Source: Xanthobacteraceae bacterium (GTDB lineage Bacteria > Pseudomonadota > Alphaproteobacteria > Rhizobiales > Xanthobacteraceae). Taken from it: 63,051 nucleotides of DNA. This document shows, one piece after another, positions 60,111 to 63,051 of the stretch. Below the pieces are notes generated by a model. The model saw only the letters and a program-made list of their open reading frames with translations, did no database searches and had not been told where the DNA came from. The DNA is taken from the NCBI GenBank assembly GCA_019745775.1, contig JAIESR010000049.1, positions 1-63,051 on the forward strand. Direction: 5' to 3'. The position numbers and the translations under genes were made by a program. The stretch's first letter is position 1. Each line of letters opens with the position of its first letter.

Positions 60111-60532
60111 TGTGGGCTGTCGAACTGGACTCCGCAAGGAACGTATTGATGAGTCGCGGATGGTGAGCGGGCAAGGACGTTACGCGTCGAACAACCGTTT
60201 GGCCATACTATCCATTACCGGCGTCAAAATTGGCACGCCATATGTCAGATGCTGGATTTCACCCAATCATCTATCCAGCTAAAGAAGGCGGTAGCAAGTT
60301 CATATGATTTCATTTTGGGTCTCAAGGGGAAATAGCGACGATCTTGAGTCGAGATGCTGTTCGTAGCGGCCTATCGCAGCGAGTGAACACTGATGTGAAA
60401 TGTGCAGTTTTGTTGTCAGTAGCAGTGCAGGTGCGATGCGAGAAGCCAAATTTCGCAGAATGTCAGATTCCGGGGAATTTGGCGGGTCCAGAGCCGGCCC
60501 GCTGGATGAGCGGCGCGTCGATATAGATTGCG
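60111..60532. other. Border region before the ParB genes
   Basis: Besides repeat E I see no gene. It is a patchwork of AT-rich sequence between the RHS module and the ParB/RepB module. Confidence 0.45.
60384..60420 (+). repeat. Border repeat E (37-bp family)
   Basis: One exact-length unit, TGAACACTGATGTGAAATGT to TTGTCAGT, matching repeat C at 29 of 37 positions. Confidence 0.65.
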
Positions 60533-61444
60533 TTACATGCTCTCCGGACCGATCGAAGCTTGATCGAGCGATACGGCGTTCACGATCTCAATGAATCCTT
60601 CGAGAATTTCTGGGCAGTTGCGCTGTAGGTAGCGGTTGATGCGTTTATTCTCGACGAGATTCGAAACGTGGCGCGAGGCGATCACTAGGCTCAGCACGTC
60701 GCTTCCATAGCTTGTTTTAGCGGCGGCGAAAGCCTTCTGCAACACTTGCATCTCATGGGCCATTTGAGCCTTTTGGTCGGGCATGAGCCCCGGAATTCGC
60801 CGTCGGTTTGGTGGCCGCGATAGCTTGTCGGGTGCAGTAGCAATCAGCAGGGCCCGTGCGAAACTTGTCGTGAAATTGCCAGCGCAAGCCATCTGATCAA
60901 TTACTTCAATCTGCCGTGTAGGATTCATCTTCCGCAAGACATCGAACGTGGCGGGATTGACGGGCTTGTCTTTCAAACGTTTTATCGCTTCGACACACAG
61001 GCCATTCAGCAACGTCTTTCGGCGTCGGACAAACTTGATGTTGACGTCGAGTGCCCTAGCTAGCTTGGCCTCTGGCACCCCGCGGTCTAATGCGCGGACG
61101 ATCATGTAGTGCTCTTGAACCGTCGCGAGCCGATTGATGCGCTTGTTGTAAGTAAACGCCTCATCGTCACGGGAAACGATGCAGCAGACGCTATCTTCGC
61201 CGCGATCGAACAAAGCTTCTCGTCGAAGGTGACCATCCAGCAGCAGATATTTCAGTTTGTCCTGGGGGTGCCGCGCGACCACCAAGGGCTCAACAATGCC
61301 AACCTCTTCAATCGAATGGACGATACGCCGATATTTGATGGTCCTTTTGAGGCTGTCCGAAACCGGCTTCCGCGGGACAATGGCATGAAGCGGCACTACC
61401 AAGATGCCCTGTTCAAAAGCAGCTTCGATTGAGGATGAGGTCAT
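60533..61444 (-). CDS. ParB-like protein with RepB-type C-terminal domain (303 aa)
   Basis: An N-terminal ParB domain (IVHSIEEVGIVEPLVVAR, KYLLLDGHLRREAL with GHLRREA as the CTP-site box) is followed by a helix-turn-helix (VPEAKLARALDVNIKFVRRR). A helical RepB-like part comes next (NPTRQIEVIDQMACAGNFTT, SLVIASRHVSNLVENKRI). The ATG directly follows the stop of the upstream ParB gene. In rhizobia such pairs follow a serine recombinase, as here, and belong to mobile modules rather than chromosome partition. Confidence 0.88.
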   Translation of the reverse strand: MTSSSIEAAFEQGILVVPLHAIVPRKPVSDSLKRTIKYRRIVHSIEEVGIVEPLVVARHPQDKLKYLLLDGHLRREALFDRGEDSVCCIVSRDDEAFTYNKRINRLATVQEHYMIVRALDRGVPEAKLARALDVNIKFVRRRKTLLNGLCVEAIKRLKDKPVNPATFDVLRKMNPTRQIEVIDQMACAGNFTTSFARALLIATAPDKLSRPPNRRRIPGLMPDQKAQMAHEMQVLQKAFAAAKTSYGSDVLSLVIASRHVSNLVENKRINRYLQRNCPEILEGFIEIVNAVSLDQASIGPESM

Positions 61445-62317
61445 CTAGTCCGCCTTTCCGTAGATGCGCGCGGCCAACGACTTTGGGATTGTATGGATAC
61501 CTTCTGCCCGCAACAGTGTGGTGAAGTGCTCGTCGGAAAGGAGCCGTTGCAGCGCAGTCACGACAAAGAGCAGACGCGATCGAGCTATCTTGGCCTTCTT
61601 TATTACGAGCGCTTGCCGCTCTGTTTCCTGACGGTGCTGTCGCGTCAGCGCATTCGCCGTTCTAGTATTCGACTGCACGTAGCCACGGTAAACAGACTTT
61701 CCAGCTCGGCCGCGTTGGCCGACAATCCGCCGGATCGCGGTAACCTGCTTGCCGGTAATCGTGCCAGCTTGATAGCCATCGGTCAGTATCTTCTGCAGAT
61801 CGCAATTCTTCGACCGGGCGATTTCCACCGCAACAGTGTGGGGCATCTGCCCCTTCTCGATGGCGGTCATCAAGCGGTCTTCGCTATGTTCCAACAAATA
61901 GAATATTGAACTGACGTGCTCTCTACTGAAGTCAATCTTCTCGGCAACCTGAACAGCGGAATAGCCGCGGTCCTTTAGAAAACCGATCTCGCGAATGAAC
62001 TCGAGGGAGGTGTGGTTACGGCGAGCTAGGTTCTCGACCAAGCTCATGACATAGCAATCTGTCCTTGAGACGTCGATCACGATTGCGGGAATTGTTTCAC
62101 GGCCAAGCACCCGGTATGCTTCAAGCCGACCCTGACCGCAGACAAGGTCGTACGTTTTACCTTCTTCGCGTCGAGCGATGGTGATCGGCCTTTTCAAACC
62201 TAGACGGGCGATACTGGTCACCATTTCATTAAAGATGGTTTCGTTGCGGGCACGAGGATTCAATACCGAGATCGAACTGAGCGGGATCAACTGCACTTCT
62301 GCATGCGCTTCAGTCAT
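61445..62317 (-). CDS. ParB-like partition/regulatory protein (290 aa)
   Basis: ParB N-terminal domain with MVTSIARLGLKRPITIARRE, VCGQGRLEAYRVLG and VENLARRNHTSLEFIREI (the ENxxR box), then the helix-turn-helix YSAVQVAEKIDFSREHVSSI. ATG 62317 overlaps the stop of the recombinase fragment by eight bases. It forms a three-gene cassette with its neighbours. No ParA is seen. Confidence 0.9.
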   Translation of the reverse strand: MTEAHAEVQLIPLSSISVLNPRARNETIFNEMVTSIARLGLKRPITIARREEGKTYDLVCGQGRLEAYRVLGRETIPAIVIDVSRTDCYVMSLVENLARRNHTSLEFIREIGFLKDRGYSAVQVAEKIDFSREHVSSIFYLLEHSEDRLMTAIEKGQMPHTVAVEIARSKNCDLQKILTDGYQAGTITGKQVTAIRRIVGQRGRAGKSVYRGYVQSNTRTANALTRQHRQETERQALVIKKAKIARSRLLFVVTALQRLLSDEHFTTLLRAEGIHTIPKSLAARIYGKAD

Positions 62318-62957
62318 GCACGCCCCCGATCGCGTGCCGAGCACACAGCTGAATCAGCGGATCGAGCGATTCGTAACGGTAGGCATCGATCTCGAACTTA
62401 TTCTCCGGGCATAGCCATAGGACGCGGTCAATGAAATCAATGCATGGCAGTATCAGATAATCCTTTACCCGTGCATTGGTCTCATCCATCCGCACGGCGA
62501 TTGTGATGTCCGATTTAAGCTTGGCACGAAGCCGTAACCTCCAGCGGGCCGTCCTTGCCTTAGTGTGTTCTTGATAGCAATACACCACCGTAATTGACGC
62601 TGTGAGCTCGTTATTGATCGTAAGAAGATTGCTATCGTCGTTGTAGCTGACGCTGCCGCCCAGACGTTCGATGCTCTTGATTGTGTCCTCAAGGACGCTT
62701 CGAGCAATCGAGCGCATCCTCAGGTACCCGTAGTCGCGCTTGCTGTTATGCCCTGCAAGTTCGAAAGCGCGCACAAGACCTCCAAAGCGATGACGATAGG
62801 CGTCGCTCGACGGCATGTTGTCTGCGCCATCGATGATTGGGCCTGACAACGTGCTTTGACGTTGTGCCAACGTTCGTAGCCGATCCAGCATTTCAGCGTC
62901 TGTCAAATGACAAATGCGCTGGTCGATAATTTGCCGGGCTGCTTGGAAGAGGTTCAT
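62310..62957 (-). pseudogene. C-terminal part of a serine recombinase, cut by an IS
   Basis: The frame matches the C-terminal third of large rhizobial serine recombinases: LFQAARQIIDQRICHLTDAE, PSSDAYRHRFGGLVRAFELA, then SLDPLIQLCA. The same frame stays open upstream of ATG 62957 (FEAIVD) to about 62975, where IS sequence begins. The resolvase domain, zinc ribbon and catalytic Ser are lacking. The family and gene order (recombinase, ParB, RepB-like) are known from Rhizobiales elements. It may still be translated from 62957. Confidence 0.8.
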
Positions 62958-62975
62958 GTCTACGATCGCCTCGAA

Positions 62976-63051
62976 TGGCCTGCACCCGGTTTGGATGACA
63001 CGCAGTTAAGCGAATCCAGCTTTCCGCTCGAACTCCATAGGGCTCAGATAT
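62976..63051 (-). mobile_element. 3' end of an IS3-family insertion sequence (partial)
   Basis: Minus strand from the window edge: YLSPMEFERKAGFA, then TAA (63006-63008), the typical C-terminus of IS3-family OrfB transposases. The following 30 bases (GTGTCATCCAAACCGGGTGC, then AGGCCA) look like the IS3-type right terminal repeat, ending about 62976. The rest lies beyond the window. Confidence 0.75.

Noticed and set aside
60111-60532. An IS21 transposase remnant between repeats D and E
   Set aside because: No IstA or IstB motif can be seen in any frame of the 0.4-kb stretch.

Overview
The window reads as chromosomal DNA of a GC-rich alphaproteobacterium of the Rhizobiales, closest in style to Bradyrhizobium or the Xanthobacteraceae. 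The pointers are the RpoD C-terminus at its left end, several orphan tripartite-tricarboxylate (Bug/TctC) binding proteins, palindromic REP-type repeats of the kind seen in bradyrhizobia, and island genes typical of Rhizobiales (DUF3768, serine recombinase with ParB/RepB partners). The assignment rests on protein style only.

Layout. (1) 1-1825: lower-GC accessory DNA with a small hypothetical gene and a degenerate Nudix-like protein. It abuts a detached 3' end of rpoD (1822-1965), so it looks like the edge of an element inserted in rpoD. (2) 2062-20609: ordinary chromosome. It carries cold-shock proteins with a conserved leader RNA, three orphan Bug proteins, UspA, a TIR-TM-SH3b protein, a ParDE/RelBE-like toxin-antitoxin pair, a Gre factor, a cupin, a luciferase-like oxidoreductase with an ornithine-cyclodeaminase homologue, a YfhO-like membrane protein and an amidohydrolase. 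(3) 20878-29364: island I. It begins at a tRNA-Ile(CAU) gene whose 3' part overlaps a tyrosine integrase, and carries an excisionase-like gene, two ParB-like proteins, a stand-alone FtsH-type (M41) peptidase domain and several unknown genes. (4) 29478-35188: a high-GC catabolic block with a TcuA-like flavoprotein facing an operon of MmgE/PrpD, OCD/mu-crystallin, Bug and dienelactone-hydrolase-like genes. (5) 35189-43782: island II with small hypothetical genes, a transglutaminase-like protein, a third CspA, an XRE regulator, a DUF3768 gene and a minimal tyrosine recombinase next to a possible Fe-S HhH protein. (6) 44105-58066: three consecutive genes for exported proteins, led by a 3549-residue RHS protein that continues for more than 2100 residues past its RHS core and ends in a membrane anchor. 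Two genes converge on it (58088-59999). (7) 60533-63051: two ParB/RepB-like genes behind a serine recombinase that has been cut by an IS3-family element.

A 37-bp repeat family, resembling the multiple terminal repeats of IS21-type elements but without a transposase, sits at module borders (29362, 35461, 43867, about 60071, 60384). It suggests the right two-thirds of the window was assembled from separate blocks. The strongest candidates for new biology are the giant RHS operon, the ParB/M41-peptidase pair, the conserved csp leader and the border repeats.
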